A stretch of 64,000 bases of DNA. It comes from Mycolicibacterium confluentis. Its GTDB lineage: Bacteria; Actinomycetota; Actinomycetes; Mycobacteriales; Mycobacteriaceae. Both the position numbers and the translations under genes were made by a program. The DNA lies in contig NZ_AP022612.1 in assembly GCF_010729895.1 (NCBI RefSeq), positions 4,898,001-4,962,000 of the forward strand, read 5' to 3'. Shown one piece after another: positions 18,214 to 28,122 of this stretch. Below the pieces are notes generated by a model that had not been told where the DNA came from, did no database searches, and was given only the letters and a program-made list of their open reading frames with translations. The stretch's first letter is position 1. Each line of letters opens with the position of its first letter.

Positions 18214-21200
18214 GACACCACCCCGTCGAGCAGATCCGACAGCGCGGTCACCAATCGTGCCGGGGGGCGCCAACTGAAGACGCCTGCCGGATGTCCGTCG
18301 ATCACCGGCGTCTCCGCACCACACATACCCCTCAGGAACAGGTACATGACGCCGCCGAGATGCTGTTCCGGCTGGTAACCGGGCAGCCGCCACCTCAGAT
18401 ACCGATGCAGCACAACGCTGTACAGCAGCGCCTGCAGCACGTAATCGGAGTGCAGCATCGCGGCGGCCAACTGAGCCGGACCGTAGTCGGCCGCCACTGG
18501 GCGACCGTTCTCCCCGAGTCGGTTGGTCTTGTAGTCGACCACGACGAACCTGTTTCCCACCGCCGGGTCCGGGATCCGCAGGACGACGTCGATCGACCCG
18601 GACAGATACCCGCGCAGGGTGGCCGCCCCCAATGCGGGTGCCCGCAGTTGGCCTGCGTATCGGGCCACTGGGTCGTCAGCCGGCAGCAGATCGTCCAGCA
18701 GGTCCGCCACCTGAGCCAACGTCACCGGGCCGATCGATGACACCAGATCACCTCCGGTCAGAGGTATTTCGAAGTCCAGCTCCCGCAGCCGGTCGGGCAT
18801 TCCGATGGCGCGCAGGGTGCGTCCGTCGGCCAGGGGGCCCAGCGGGGTGTCGTGCACAGGGATCAGCGCGGCGGCGATCTCGGCGATCGGCGCGTCCACA
18901 GGCCACCACGCGAAGTGCCGCTCAAGCTGCGTGGTGAGTTCGGCCTCGAGGTCGGTGGCCAAGGGGTCGGCCGTCTCGAGCACGGCGTGCACAAGAGATC
19001 CGAAGGTCGCACCACCGGGCAGATCCGCCATGGGCGACACGGGCCCGTCGGCCACCTTCGCCCCGTCGGCACCCTCGGCCGTCGGCTCGTCGGCCTCGTC
19101 ATCTTTGCCGACGGTCTCGGGTTCACTGCCCACACCGACGATGTCGTCCTGCGCCGCCCGCACCAGTGCGGAGTACGACGTGCGCCGCCACGTGGTGTCG
19201 ACGGCGCGGTCAAAGGTCCTGATCGCCAAGCCCTCCGGCGGCGCCGACGGCGGCACCTTCGACACGCTCGCGATCACCGACTCCTCGACCACAGGCCCGC
19301 CTGCTGCCTGCCAGTCCAGGAATAAGCGCCGCGCGTCGTCGTCGCTGATGCCCGCCACACAGCGGTCCGGAACCGCAGACTCCCCGGGCCTGCGCCCCCG
19401 CAGCAGCCGAGACAGCCCGCCGTTGACCTCATCGCGCGACGGGGCCCACCACGTGACGACCTGAGACTTCGCGCGGGTCATCGCGACGTAGGCCAAGCGC
19501 AGCGCCTCGCCCGCCGCTTCGGCCGTGCCCCGTGCGACGGCGTCCGCGAAGTCGGGACTTCCACCGCCGCCGATGTGAAGACACCGCGTCCCCGCGTCGT
19601 CGTGGAACAACACCCGATCGCGGGACTTGACGTTGCGGTTGAACATGAACGGCAGATAGACCACCGGGTACTCGAGTCCTTTACTGCCCCAGTACGTCAT
19701 GACCTGTACGGCGGACGCCTCGCTGTCGAGTTTCCTGGTGCGCTCGGTCCCGTTGCTGTTCCGGTGCCCGCGCAGCAGTGCGGCAAGGGCGGGAAGGGCC
19801 AACCCGTCACGATGCGTGGCCTCCTGCAGGAGGTCCGCCAGGTGCGCCAGGTCCGTCATCCGCCGCGCTCCGCCCGGGCTGGCCAGAACGCGCTGACCCA
19901 TCCCCGCGAGGTTCGCGGATTCAAACACCGCGGCGACACCCAAACGCCGCACCCGATCCGACCAGTCTCGCAGGGTTTCCGCGATCAGATCGGTCAGTGC
20001 GTCCCCACCCTCGGCGAGACTGGTCCCGGTGTGGCCGAAGAAACTGGTCAGCGCGGCGGCGCGGACCAACGTCGGGCGGTGCGTCTGCTCCATCGCCTCG
20101 ATCAGACACAGCCAGTCGCCGGCGGCGTCGGAGCTGAACACGTCGGCGTCGCCCGAGTACACCGATGAGATGCCCGCCGCGGCCAGGGCCCGGCGACACG
20201 GCGCGGCGTCCCACCGGTTGTCCACGATCACCGCGATATCCCGCGCCGTGATCGGTTCACCGTCGAAAGTCGCGCCGCTGGAGAGCAGTTCGGCGATATC
20301 GGCGGCCAGGTCCTTGGCGATGTACCGGCGCAGGTCGCCGATCGCGATCGTCTGATCATCGCGGCGGCCGAACCGCTCGCGACCCACCACCCGGAGCCGG
20401 AACGGGTCGTTGTGCGGTGCACCGGCCATCCGGTGCCCCTCGTGGTGCGCGGCCACCTCGCCGACCACGATGTCGGCGTCACCGAGTTCGGCGCCCCGCA
20501 GCACCGCCTGCACGGCGTCAACGAGAGGACGGTCGCTGCGCCAGTTGGTCGCCAGCGTGCGGCGATCGCCGGCTGCATGCGCCGCGGCGAGATAGGTGAC
20601 GATGTCGCCACCGCGGAACGCGTAGATGGCCTGCTTGGGATCACCGATCAGGACCAGCGTCGCGGCTCCGACGAATGCCCGCTCGATCACGTGCCACTGA
20701 ATCGGGTCGGTGTCCTGGAACTCGTCGACGAGCACGATGCGCCACCTCCTCCGCATACGCGCTCGGGCCGGGGCGTCGGGGTCCTGCAGGGCATCTGCGA
20801 GTCGGCTCAGCAGGTCGTCGTAACCCTGGATCCGCAGGCGACGCTTGCGGGGTTCGAGTTCGGCCAGCACTCGGCGGACGAAGTCCAATCGGACCGCCGC
20901 GTCCGTACCCGCCGCCGCCTCGACGGGACGGATCTGCGTGCCCGGGTTCCCGACGACGTCGCGGGCGAGTTCGAGCGCCTCCTCCCGGGTCATCGGCGGC
21001 GTCATCTTCTGCTGCCCGAAATGCGCGAGGTACACGTCGTCGACGATCTCGCGGACCAGGTCGTCGAGGCTCTCCACCAACTGCACATCCGGATCGCCGT
21101 CACCGGCCACGCCAAGCGATTTGAGCACGATCTGGCAGAACTGATGGGTGGTCGCGATGGTCGCGGAGTCGAAGTTCGCCAGCGCATGCCGCAGTCGGCG

Positions 21201-21515
21201 GGCACGAACCGCGCACTCCTCGGGGCCCGCGTCGAGCAGGTGCTCGATCAGGTCGTTGGATTCACCCGGTGCGGGCGGGGTGGCGAATGCCTCGACCGCC
21301 TCGACCAGTTGGGCGCGGACACGTTCCCGCAGTTCCCGGGTGGCCGCGCGACTGAACGTGATGAGCAGCATCTCGTCGAGCGTCGCGCCCTGTTCGGCGA
21401 GGTAGCGCGTGACCAGCGCCGCCAGTGCGAAGGTCTTTCCAGTGCCCGCGCTGGCCTCCAGCACCGTGGTCGAATTCGCTTCGGGCAGTGGCCCCAGCAG
21501 GTCGAACGGTTTCAT
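18210..21515 (-). CDS. recB: Exodeoxyribonuclease V beta subunit RecB
   Basis: The 1101-aa UvrD-like 3'-5' helicase and nuclease contains Walker A EASAGTGKTFA at 20-30, Walker B VLVDEFQDTD, GDPKQAIYAFRGGD and the superfamily-1 AYVAMTRAKSQV motif. The C-terminal nuclease keeps its active-site elements: His in FGSLVHAVLE, Asp in SGSIDVVLR and the Asp/Lys of VVVDYKTNR. Double-strand end degradation should therefore be intact. The ATG overlaps the recC stop by four bases and the recD start overlaps its own stop, so all three subunits are made in coupled fashion. Confidence 0.96.
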   Translation of the reverse strand: MKPFDLLGPLPEANSTTVLEASAGTGKTFALAALVTRYLAEQGATLDEMLLITFSRAATRELRERVRAQLVEAVEAFATPPAPGESNDLIEHLLDAGPEECAVRARRLRHALANFDSATIATTHQFCQIVLKSLGVAGDGDPDVQLVESLDDLVREIVDDVYLAHFGQQKMTPPMTREEALELARDVVGNPGTQIRPVEAAAGTDAAVRLDFVRRVLAELEPRKRRLRIQGYDDLLSRLADALQDPDAPARARMRRRWRIVLVDEFQDTDPIQWHVIERAFVGAATLVLIGDPKQAIYAFRGGDIVTYLAAAHAAGDRRTLATNWRSDRPLVDAVQAVLRGAELGDADIVVGEVAAHHEGHRMAGAPHNDPFRLRVVGRERFGRRDDQTIAIGDLRRYIAKDLAADIAELLSSGATFDGEPITARDIAVIVDNRWDAAPCRRALAAAGISSVYSGDADVFSSDAAGDWLCLIEAMEQTHRPTLVRAAALTSFFGHTGTSLAEGGDALTDLIAETLRDWSDRVRRLGVAAVFESANLAGMGQRVLASPGGARRMTDLAHLADLLQEATHRDGLALPALAALLRGHRNSNGTERTRKLDSEASAVQVMTYWGSKGLEYPVVYLPFMFNRNVKSRDRVLFHDDAGTRCLHIGGGGSPDFADAVARGTAEAAGEALRLAYVAMTRAKSQVVTWWAPSRDEVNGGLSRLLRGRRPGESAVPDRCVAGISDDDARRLFLDWQAAGGPVVEESVIASVSKVPPSAPPEGLAIRTFDRAVDTTWRRTSYSALVRAAQDDIVGVGSEPETVGKDDEADEPTAEGADGAKVADGPVSPMADLPGGATFGSLVHAVLETADPLATDLEAELTTQLERHFAWWPVDAPIAEIAAALIPVHDTPLGPLADGRTLRAIGMPDRLRELDFEIPLTGGDLVSSIGPVTLAQVADLLDDLLPADDPVARYAGQLRAPALGAATLRGYLSGSIDVVLRIPDPAVGNRFVVVDYKTNRLGENGRPVAADYGPAQLAAAMLHSDYVLQALLYSVVLHRYLRWRLPGYQPEQHLGGVMYLFLRGMCGAETPVIDGHPAGVFSWRPPARLVTALSDLLDGVVS

Positions 21516-24500
21516 ACACCCGCCTCCTGTTCGGCCGCCAGCATCGGATCCCAGACCCGGTCGGCCAGCGCCCCGAGGCGCGTGCCCTCACCGCGCGTCT
21601 CCTCACCGGCAGCGGGCGGGCCGAGCAGAACCTCCAACGGGGCCCCCTCGCCCCAGGCTCGAATGTGCGCCGGTGCCGCGTCCTCCCCGGGATACTTGTC
21701 GGACTTCCATTTGAACGACGCCGCGCGGAGAGGATCGGATCGGGTGCGCCGGGCCTCGGTCCACGCATAGGATGTCTTGAGCGGCAACGGAATCGGTTCG
21801 CAGCGGCCGGTGTCGTACAGCGCGACCAGATCACCGAGCAGGTCGGCGGCCGGCCTGGCGGGGCGGCCGAAGCTGCGCACGCTGACGGCGTTTCCGCGCC
21901 GCCGCCCGATGCACACCGCGGCCCAATCCTGAGTGGGTTCGGCCGCGGTCAGCACCAATAGCCGAATCCACGCCTGCAGAAGGTGTTTAGGCGCCAGTGT
22001 GGAGTAGGTGACCGAGACGTAGCGCCCGGAGTGCACGGGGTTCACCGTGCCGGTGAGCCGATGTCCCGACGGCAGTTCCAGGTCCACGTCGACGGCCTCG
22101 GCCGACCCGATCCGGTATGCCGACGCCGTGTCGGCCAAGCGCTTGGCCATCTCCTGGGTTCGCTGCGCCGTGCGCCACCCCAACTGCCCGGGTGGCAGCT
22201 GACCACGGCGCCATTCCGCGTGCAGGGCCCAGTCCGCATCGTGTCCGCGGAGGAGGTCGTCGAGCATCCGGTCGCCGACGGCCCACGTCTGCAGTTGGTC
22301 GATCTCCACCGGGATCGCATCCTCGACGACGTCGGCGTCATAGGGCAGTGCCACCTCAAAACTGCGGAAGAACCCCTTCACCGGATCGTTGAAGAAGGTC
22401 AGAAGATCCTGCAGCGCAACATCTCCGGGAGGTGGGACGGCGAGGGGCGCGTCGAGGAAGCTGCGATTATCGGCCTGCCGAGAGCCGCTCGCCTCGGGCA
22501 CGGTGATCAGGGCCGTGGGGTCGAAGGTGAACGGTGTCGGCTCCCCGAGCGCCCCCGGCGTGACGTTCCTGCGGTCGAACGGTTGCAGCGGATGCGCCAC
22601 CAGCACGTGCTCGCGCACGGGCGCCGGGGTGGTGCGGTCCAGGGCGTCGAGGATCTCGGCCAGGGGTACACAGGGCGGTCGCGACTGGCCGGTGTACTCG
22701 TCGGCGCCGGTGTAGGTGATGACCAGTTTCTCGCCTGCCGCGCCGATCGCGTCGAGCAGCAGTTGGCGGTCCTCAGACCGGATGTCACGCTCGCCGACGA
22801 CGGGTTCGCGCGCCAGCACGTCGTCACCGTCGGGTGCGCCCACCCGGGGGAACACGCCGTCGTCGAGTCCCACCAAGCACACCACGCGGTGCGGCACCGA
22901 CCGCATCGGCACCATCGTGCACACCGTCAGACTCCCGCTGCGGAAGTTGGCGCGGGTCGGACGGCCCGCCAGCCTGCGCGTCAAAAGTGAGCGGACATCG
23001 TTGAGCCGCAACGGGTTCGCGCTGCAGTCGGCGGCGTCGGCGACGACGTCGGCGAACTCGGTGTGCAGCTGGGCGGCCTGCCAACCGTCGTCGACGCCGA
23101 CCTTCGTCAACCGCTCGACGCCCTCGCGGAGCAGGTTCATCCATTCGGCCAGAGTCTTGGTGCCCGACAACGAGTCGACCGTCCACTGCAGGCGGTCCAC
23201 GAACTCGGCGAACCGGCCCGCGAGTTCGACGCGGTTGCTGCCCACATCGTCCAGCGGAAGCGTGATGCCCAGCCAGTCCTGCGAGTCGTCCGACATCGCG
23301 ACGCCACACAGCACTCGGTCCAGGCCGAACTGCCACGTGTTGTGCACGAACGCCCCAACCCCGAACGGTGCGCGGTGGGCCTGGTCGAATCCCCATCGCA
23401 CGCCGGATTCCCGGACCCAGGCGCCCAGGGTGTCCAGGTCGTCGTCGCTGAACCCGAACCGGGCCCGCACCGGCGGCGCCTCGGCGAGGTTGAGCACCTC
23501 ACTGGCGGTCGCGCGGCCGCCGACCAGGTCGAGCAGGGCCGCGGTGACGGCCAGCAGCGGATTGGTCTGCACCGGCGAGCGGTCGGCCAACCGAACGCGC
23601 AGCCGGTGGGCGGGATGGCCGGCACCCGAGTTCGCCTCGCCCAGGCCGAAACCGGCGATGATCAGCGGCGCGTAGGTGTCGATGTCGGGGCACATCACCA
23701 GGATGTCGCGCGGTTCCAGCGTCGGGTCGTCCGCGAGCGCACCCAACAACACGTCCCGCAGAACGTCGATCTGGCGCGCGGGGCCGTGACAGCCGTGCAC
23801 CCGGAACGATCTGTCGTCGGGCGAGAACGCCCGCCCTTCGGGGCGCACCGCGTTGTGCGCCAGATCCGACTGCAGCCATCCGAGAAGGGTGTCGGGCTGG
23901 GTGACCGCACCCAGTTCCCCGTCGTCCACCGCGACCGCGGGCAGCGACTGCGCAAGCTCGCGGACGTCACGGCCGAGGGTGACCAACAGTGGGTGATCAC
24001 TCTCGGATTCGTCCACGGCGGCACGACGGAGCCTGGTCACCGGCCGGGTCCTGTGGCTCTCCCACAGCGCCGGGCTGGGGTGCGGAAGCCACAGGTGCAC
24101 ATCGTGATGGGTGGACAGCGCCGCGAGCAGGTCGAGATCGGTTGCCGCGAGCCGGGTCTGGCCGAACAGCGACATCCGCGGCGGCAACTGCGACGGCGCA
24201 GAGCGCAGGGCCGCGACGGTGGCGGCATGCCGCACGTGCGGCGGGTCGATTCCCATTCGGCGCACCAGTTCCCGCCACAGCTCGGGCTGCCAACGCAGGT
24301 CGGAGTCCAGCACACCGCCAATGCCATCGCTGTCCGTGCCGTCCAACCAGTCGACGAGAAGCTGTGGGCGCTGGGTGGCGTAGGACGCGAAGAGGCCCGC
24401 GATTCTGCGGGCCACGGCGTAGCGCCGGCCCAGCCGCAGCTCGGCCTCCTCACCGTCGCGGTGGAATCCGAGGTGCTGGGCCAACGCGCGGCACCACGAC

Positions 24501-24820
24501 GCCTCGGCACAGCCGTCGATCGTGTCCAGCAGCGGCCACACCATCCGGTCGGGCGACCAGGGGTCGTCGTCATCGGTTCCGGTGAGTTCCGCGATCAGGG
24601 AGCGCGGTGACCGGAACGACACGCCGGCGCAGACGCCGTCGGATCCGTTGCCGCAGCCCAAGCGGTGCGACAGCCGCTGCGAGAGCCAGCGTTCGACGCC
24701 GCGCGCGGGCACGAGCACCAGTTCTTGGGCGAACGGATCCGGCTGCGGGACAGCCAGGAGGTCGGCGAGTCCGTCAGCGAGGAGATCCGTGCGTGCGGCG
24801 CGGTGAAGATGTAGGCCCAT
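21512..24820 (-). CDS. recC: Exodeoxyribonuclease V gamma subunit RecC
   Basis: The 1102-aa subunit matches mycobacterial RecC in length. The N-terminus (ELVLVPARGVERWLSQRLSHRLG) is the characteristic RecC start. The inactive helicase-like domains retain CMVPMRSVPHRVVCLVGLDDGVFPR. RecC scaffolds the complex and, in E. coli, recognises Chi; whether Chi recognition exists here is unknown. It is the promoter-proximal gene of the operon. The 93-base divergent region to the amidohydrolase gene presumably carries its promoter, but I cannot name a clear -10 or a LexA box. Confidence 0.95.
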   Translation of the reverse strand: MGLHLHRAARTDLLADGLADLLAVPQPDPFAQELVLVPARGVERWLSQRLSHRLGCGNGSDGVCAGVSFRSPRSLIAELTGTDDDDPWSPDRMVWPLLDTIDGCAEASWCRALAQHLGFHRDGEEAELRLGRRYAVARRIAGLFASYATQRPQLLVDWLDGTDSDGIGGVLDSDLRWQPELWRELVRRMGIDPPHVRHAATVAALRSAPSQLPPRMSLFGQTRLAATDLDLLAALSTHHDVHLWLPHPSPALWESHRTRPVTRLRRAAVDESESDHPLLVTLGRDVRELAQSLPAVAVDDGELGAVTQPDTLLGWLQSDLAHNAVRPEGRAFSPDDRSFRVHGCHGPARQIDVLRDVLLGALADDPTLEPRDILVMCPDIDTYAPLIIAGFGLGEANSGAGHPAHRLRVRLADRSPVQTNPLLAVTAALLDLVGGRATASEVLNLAEAPPVRARFGFSDDDLDTLGAWVRESGVRWGFDQAHRAPFGVGAFVHNTWQFGLDRVLCGVAMSDDSQDWLGITLPLDDVGSNRVELAGRFAEFVDRLQWTVDSLSGTKTLAEWMNLLREGVERLTKVGVDDGWQAAQLHTEFADVVADAADCSANPLRLNDVRSLLTRRLAGRPTRANFRSGSLTVCTMVPMRSVPHRVVCLVGLDDGVFPRVGAPDGDDVLAREPVVGERDIRSEDRQLLLDAIGAAGEKLVITYTGADEYTGQSRPPCVPLAEILDALDRTTPAPVREHVLVAHPLQPFDRRNVTPGALGEPTPFTFDPTALITVPEASGSRQADNRSFLDAPLAVPPPGDVALQDLLTFFNDPVKGFFRSFEVALPYDADVVEDAIPVEIDQLQTWAVGDRMLDDLLRGHDADWALHAEWRRGQLPPGQLGWRTAQRTQEMAKRLADTASAYRIGSAEAVDVDLELPSGHRLTGTVNPVHSGRYVSVTYSTLAPKHLLQAWIRLLVLTAAEPTQDWAAVCIGRRRGNAVSVRSFGRPARPAADLLGDLVALYDTGRCEPIPLPLKTSYAWTEARRTRSDPLRAASFKWKSDKYPGEDAAPAHIRAWGEGAPLEVLLGPPAAGEETRGEGTRLGALADRVWDPMLAAEQEAGV

Positions 24821-24913
24821 CGCAGCTCAATCTAGAGCCTGCCCCCGACGCGCGGCCCGAACCCTTGTCTCCAGCGTCGAGCGCAGGGCAGACTCGGGTC
24901 AGGAGGCCAAGCC

Positions 24914-26065
24914 ATGATCCAGCAGTCAGCCCAGATCAGCGCACGGCGACCCGCCGAAGAACACATCGCGGTGCGATGCGTCGACTCCGATGTGCATCCG
25001 GTGCCGCGAAGCGGCGAGTTGGTGCAGTACATCCCGGAGCCGTGGCGCAGCCAGTATTTCCTGACCCATAAATACGCCGACCTGATCTACTACGACGCCC
25101 CCGACTACGCACACGCGTTCGCCATGCGCGTCGACACCTTCCCGGCCGACGGCGAGTTCGCCGGCAGCGATCCCGATCTGGCGTTCCGCCAGTTGATCAT
25201 GGAGGCCGGCGCCGACATCGCGATCCTGGAACCCGGCGCCTATCCGGCGCGGTTGGCCGAGGCCGATCACGCGATGAGCCAGGCACTGAACGACTGGCAG
25301 GCCAATCACTGGCTGGATTCACACAACAACTGGCATCAGCGCTGGCGCGGATCGATCTGCGTCTCGATCGAAGCACCCGAGCTCGCGGCCGCCGAGATCG
25401 AGAAGTGGGCCGGGCACCCCTACATGGCGCAGGTCCTGATCAAGGCCGAACGCAGGCCCTCCTGGGGCGACCCGATGTATGACCCGGTCTGGGCCGCGGC
25501 CACCAAGCACGACATCACCGTGTCCTGCCACCTGTCCCGCAGCCATTTCGAGGAGCTGCCGATTCCGCCGGTCGGTTTCCCGAGCTACAACCACGATTTC
25601 ATGGTCACCTATTCGCTGCTGGCGGCCAACCAGGTCATGAGCCTCGTTTTCGACGGGGTCTTCGACCGCTTCCCCACCCTGCGCATCGTCCTGGTCGAAC
25701 ACGCCTTCACCTGGATCCTGCCGCTGATGTGGCGCATGGATGCCATCTACGAGGCCCGCAAGCAGTGGCTGGACATCAAGCGCAAGCCCAGCGAATACGT
25801 CAAGGACCACATCAAATTCACCACCCAACCCCTGGACTATCCCGAGGACAAGACCGAACTGTCTCGAGCGTTGGAGTGGATGGAGTGCGACAAGATCCTG
25901 CTCTACAGCAGCGACTACCCGCACTGGACCTTCGACGACCCGCGCTGGCTGGTCAAGCACCTGCCCGAACACGCCCGCGAGGCCATCATGTTCCGCAACG
26001 GAATCGCCACCTACCACCTGCCCGAGACCGTCCCCGCCCTCGAGGGACAGGTCCGGGTCTTCTGA
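24914..26065 (+). CDS. Amidohydrolase family 2 (ACMSD-like) metal-dependent hydrolase
   Basis: The 383-aa TIM-barrel enzyme starts with the metal motif CVDSDVHPVP. It also contains TVSCHLSRSHFEE, the VLVEHAFTWILPLMWR helix and LLYSSDYPHW with the catalytic Asp. Family members decarboxylate or hydrolyse aromatic and cyclic intermediates (aminocarboxymuconate, gamma-resorcylate). The substrate is not deducible. The ATG at 24914 is supported by CAGGAGG nine bases upstream. It converges with the cyp124 gene ten bases away. A role in catabolism alongside the P450 is possible but not shown. Confidence 0.85.
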   Translation: MIQQSAQISARRPAEEHIAVRCVDSDVHPVPRSGELVQYIPEPWRSQYFLTHKYADLIYYDAPDYAHAFAMRVDTFPADGEFAGSDPDLAFRQLIMEAGADIAILEPGAYPARLAEADHAMSQALNDWQANHWLDSHNNWHQRWRGSICVSIEAPELAAAEIEKWAGHPYMAQVLIKAERRPSWGDPMYDPVWAAATKHDITVSCHLSRSHFEELPIPPVGFPSYNHDFMVTYSLLAANQVMSLVFDGVFDRFPTLRIVLVEHAFTWILPLMWRMDAIYEARKQWLDIKRKPSEYVKDHIKFTTQPLDYPEDKTELSRALEWMECDKILLYSSDYPHWTFDDPRWLVKHLPEHAREAIMFRNGIATYHLPETVPALEGQVRVF

Positions 26066-26075
26066 AAGCCTGCCC

Positions 26076-27374
26076 TTAGGGCGTCCAGGCGACCGGCAGT
26101 CTCTTGATGCCGTGCACGAAGGCCGAGCGGAGGATCGCCGGTTCTTCGGTGGCGACGATGTCTGGGACCTGCATCCGCAATTCGTCGAACAGCACCCGAA
26201 CCTCACGGCGCGCCAGATTGGCCCCCAGACAGAAGTGCGCCCCGCCGGCGCCGAAACCGATCTGAGGGTTGGGATTTCGGGTGATGTCGAACATCCACGG
26301 ATTCGCGAACACCGACTCGTCGCGGTTCGCCGAGTTGTACCACATCGAAACCTTGTCGCCAGCCTTCATCTGCACGCCACCCATTTCGTAGTCCGCGGTG
26401 AGGTTGCGGCGCATGAAGATGATCGGCGACGCCCACCGGACGATCTCCTCGACCGCGGTGCCCGCGCACGCGTCGAAGTCGTTGAACCACTTGGCCCGTT
26501 CGTCGGGATAGCGGGTCATGGCGACCATGCCGTGACTGATCGCGTTGCGGGTGGTCTCATTGCCGGCCGCCAACAGCAGGATGAAGAAGGACTCGATCTC
26601 CGCCGTCGTCAGACGCTCACCGTCGACCTCGGCGTTCACCAGGTTCGTGGTCAGGTCGTCGGTCGGATGTGTTCGGCGGGACTCGGCGAGGTGCACGCCG
26701 TACTTGCCGAGTTCGAGCACCACCTTGACGACGTCGTCGAAGTCGCCTGAGGCCTCGTCGTCGCCGGTGCCCATCAGGACGGTGGTCCAGTGGAAGATGT
26801 CGGATTCGTCCTCCTCGGGGATGCCCATCATGTCGCAGATGATCTGCAACGGCAGCGGGCCCGACAGCGCCTCGACGAAATCCGCGCGTCCGTCGGGGTG
26901 CTGCTCACGCATGTCGGCGACGAGTTGGCGCGCGCGGTCTCGCACGCTCTGCTCGATCCTCGCCAGCACCTTCGGCGTGAAGGCCCGGTTGACGATCGAC
27001 CGCAGGCGAAGATGCCGAGGATCGTCGAGGGTGATCATCGATCCGAGGTACTCGGAGATCTCCGGCGCGACGTCGTTGAGCGACGTGCTGGTCGGACTGG
27101 AGCTGAAGAGTTCGGGGTTCCGGCTCGCGAAATGCACATGCTCATGCTTCGTCAGCGCCCAGTGCCCGGCCCCCGTCGGGAATCCGGGCATCTCGACGAC
27201 GTCGAAGAACTTGATCGGCGCCTCTCGACGCAGCGTTGCGAACGCCCCTTCACGCCGGTCGTCGCCCCAAGCCCAGAAGTCCAGCGAGCCGAGGTCGATG
27301 TCGGCAAGTGGCACGTCGGGCGGAGGCACGCCGTTCTCCCGGCGCGCGATGCCCGTATCGAGGATGACGGTCAT
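26076..27374 (-). CDS. cyp124: Cytochrome P450, CYP124 family
   Basis: The 432-aa P450 follows my memory of mycobacterial CYP124 over its length: GTPPPDVPLADI-like N-terminus, GSLDFWAWGDD, LPLQIICDMMGIPEED, the I-helix LLLAAGNETTRNAI, ExxR in EEIVRW, and the heme motif GFGAGGAHFCLGA with Cys382. CYP124 omega-hydroxylates methyl-branched lipids and can act on cholest-4-en-3-one, starting degradation from the side chain. No ferredoxin gene is adjacent. A GTGACA-TC-TGTCAC palindrome lies 34 bases upstream of the start. Confidence 0.88.
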   Translation of the reverse strand: MTVILDTGIARRENGVPPPDVPLADIDLGSLDFWAWGDDRREGAFATLRREAPIKFFDVVEMPGFPTGAGHWALTKHEHVHFASRNPELFSSSPTSTSLNDVAPEISEYLGSMITLDDPRHLRLRSIVNRAFTPKVLARIEQSVRDRARQLVADMREQHPDGRADFVEALSGPLPLQIICDMMGIPEEDESDIFHWTTVLMGTGDDEASGDFDDVVKVVLELGKYGVHLAESRRTHPTDDLTTNLVNAEVDGERLTTAEIESFFILLLAAGNETTRNAISHGMVAMTRYPDERAKWFNDFDACAGTAVEEIVRWASPIIFMRRNLTADYEMGGVQMKAGDKVSMWYNSANRDESVFANPWMFDITRNPNPQIGFGAGGAHFCLGANLARREVRVLFDELRMQVPDIVATEEPAILRSAFVHGIKRLPVAWTP

Positions 27375-27407
27375 GGAGTCCCCCTTTTGCGTAAGTCAGA
27401 CTTGAGT

Positions 27408-27421
27408 GTGACATCTGTCAC
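27408..27421. promoter_or_regulatory. Small palindrome upstream of cyp124
   Basis: GTGACA-TC-TGTCAC is a perfect 6-bp inverted repeat 34 bases before the cyp124 ATG. One arm equals the GTGACA half of the four-site motif found elsewhere in the window, but the N14-TGTAAA half is missing, so I keep it separate. Confidence 0.3.
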
Positions 27422-27556
27422 GTTCGCCGCCAAGTGGCCTCGCCACCGGCCGCACGCTGAGGATTCCGCGTGTCGTTGGCCCAGATCAGCCGTTCCGCGG
27501 TGTATACGCGTGTGAAAGGCGAGACAAGTGAGGCGATGTCTGTCACCCTCTGAGGG

Positions 27557-28108
27557 ATGAATCCGACGCCTCGGTCCTGGTGGGCCCGATCCGCGATCGC
27601 GCTGTGCGCGGTCGCGGCGCTGGCGGCCTCGGTCGCCACGGTGGTCACGCTCAACGATGCGCGGCAGGTTTTCGAGACCGAGCACACGCGTCCATTGGCG
27701 GTCGGGGACTGCGTGGTGGTGGATGCCGGTCCGCCGGATCAGGTGCAGTCGCGCCGGTCGTCATGCGGCGAGGACCCCAGTTACACCGTCGGCGCCCTGG
27801 CGACGTCCACCGGAGAATGCCCCAGCGCGGAGTACCAGCACTTCCCCGGGCCTGCAGCGGACCGGGCCACGGCCAGCCTCTGTCTGGTGCCCAACCTGGT
27901 CGCCGACCACTGCTACCGCCTCGGCATGCCGGTCGGAGTGGTCGAGAGGGCCGAGTGCACTGAGCGAAGTGCCAGCAACGGTGTGCTTGTGCAGATCACG
28001 CAGCGCCTCGATGTCAGAGACCGACAGGCCTGCCCGTCCTCAGCCGGCCAGTATGCGTGGCCGTACCCGTCCCCGGCCCGGACCTACTGCACTGCGACGG
28101 TGTTCTAG
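27557..28108 (+). CDS. Cys-rich secreted or membrane-anchored hypothetical protein
   Basis: The 183-aa protein has a positive N-terminus and one hydrophobic segment (about 11-31) without a lipobox or clear cleavage site, so it is probably anchored with its C-terminus outside. Eight cysteines follow in the exported part (DCVVVDAG, RSSCGED, GECPS, SLCLVPN, DHCYR, AECTE, QACPS, RTYCTA), suggesting a disulfide-stabilised domain like those of mycobacterial LppU-type proteins. I know no function. It is divergent from cyp124 and convergent with the SRPBCC gene. Confidence 0.65.
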   Translation: MNPTPRSWWARSAIALCAVAALAASVATVVTLNDARQVFETEHTRPLAVGDCVVVDAGPPDQVQSRRSSCGEDPSYTVGALATSTGECPSAEYQHFPGPAADRATASLCLVPNLVADHCYRLGMPVGVVERAECTERSASNGVLVQITQRLDVRDRQACPSSAGQYAWPYPSPARTYCTATVF

Positions 28109-28122
28109 CTCGGTGCCAAGGC

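Noticed and set aside
16660..24610. Several long open frames on the plus strand opposite recC, recB and recD (up to about 515 codons).
   Set aside because: They lie wholly antisense to strong RecBCD coding evidence, are rich in Arg, Gly, Val and Gln without motifs, and are the usual by-product of GC-rich third positions.
27481..27556. GTGACAG...TGTCTC on the minus strand considered as another regulon site.
   Set aside because: The second half deviates from TGTAAA at most positions.
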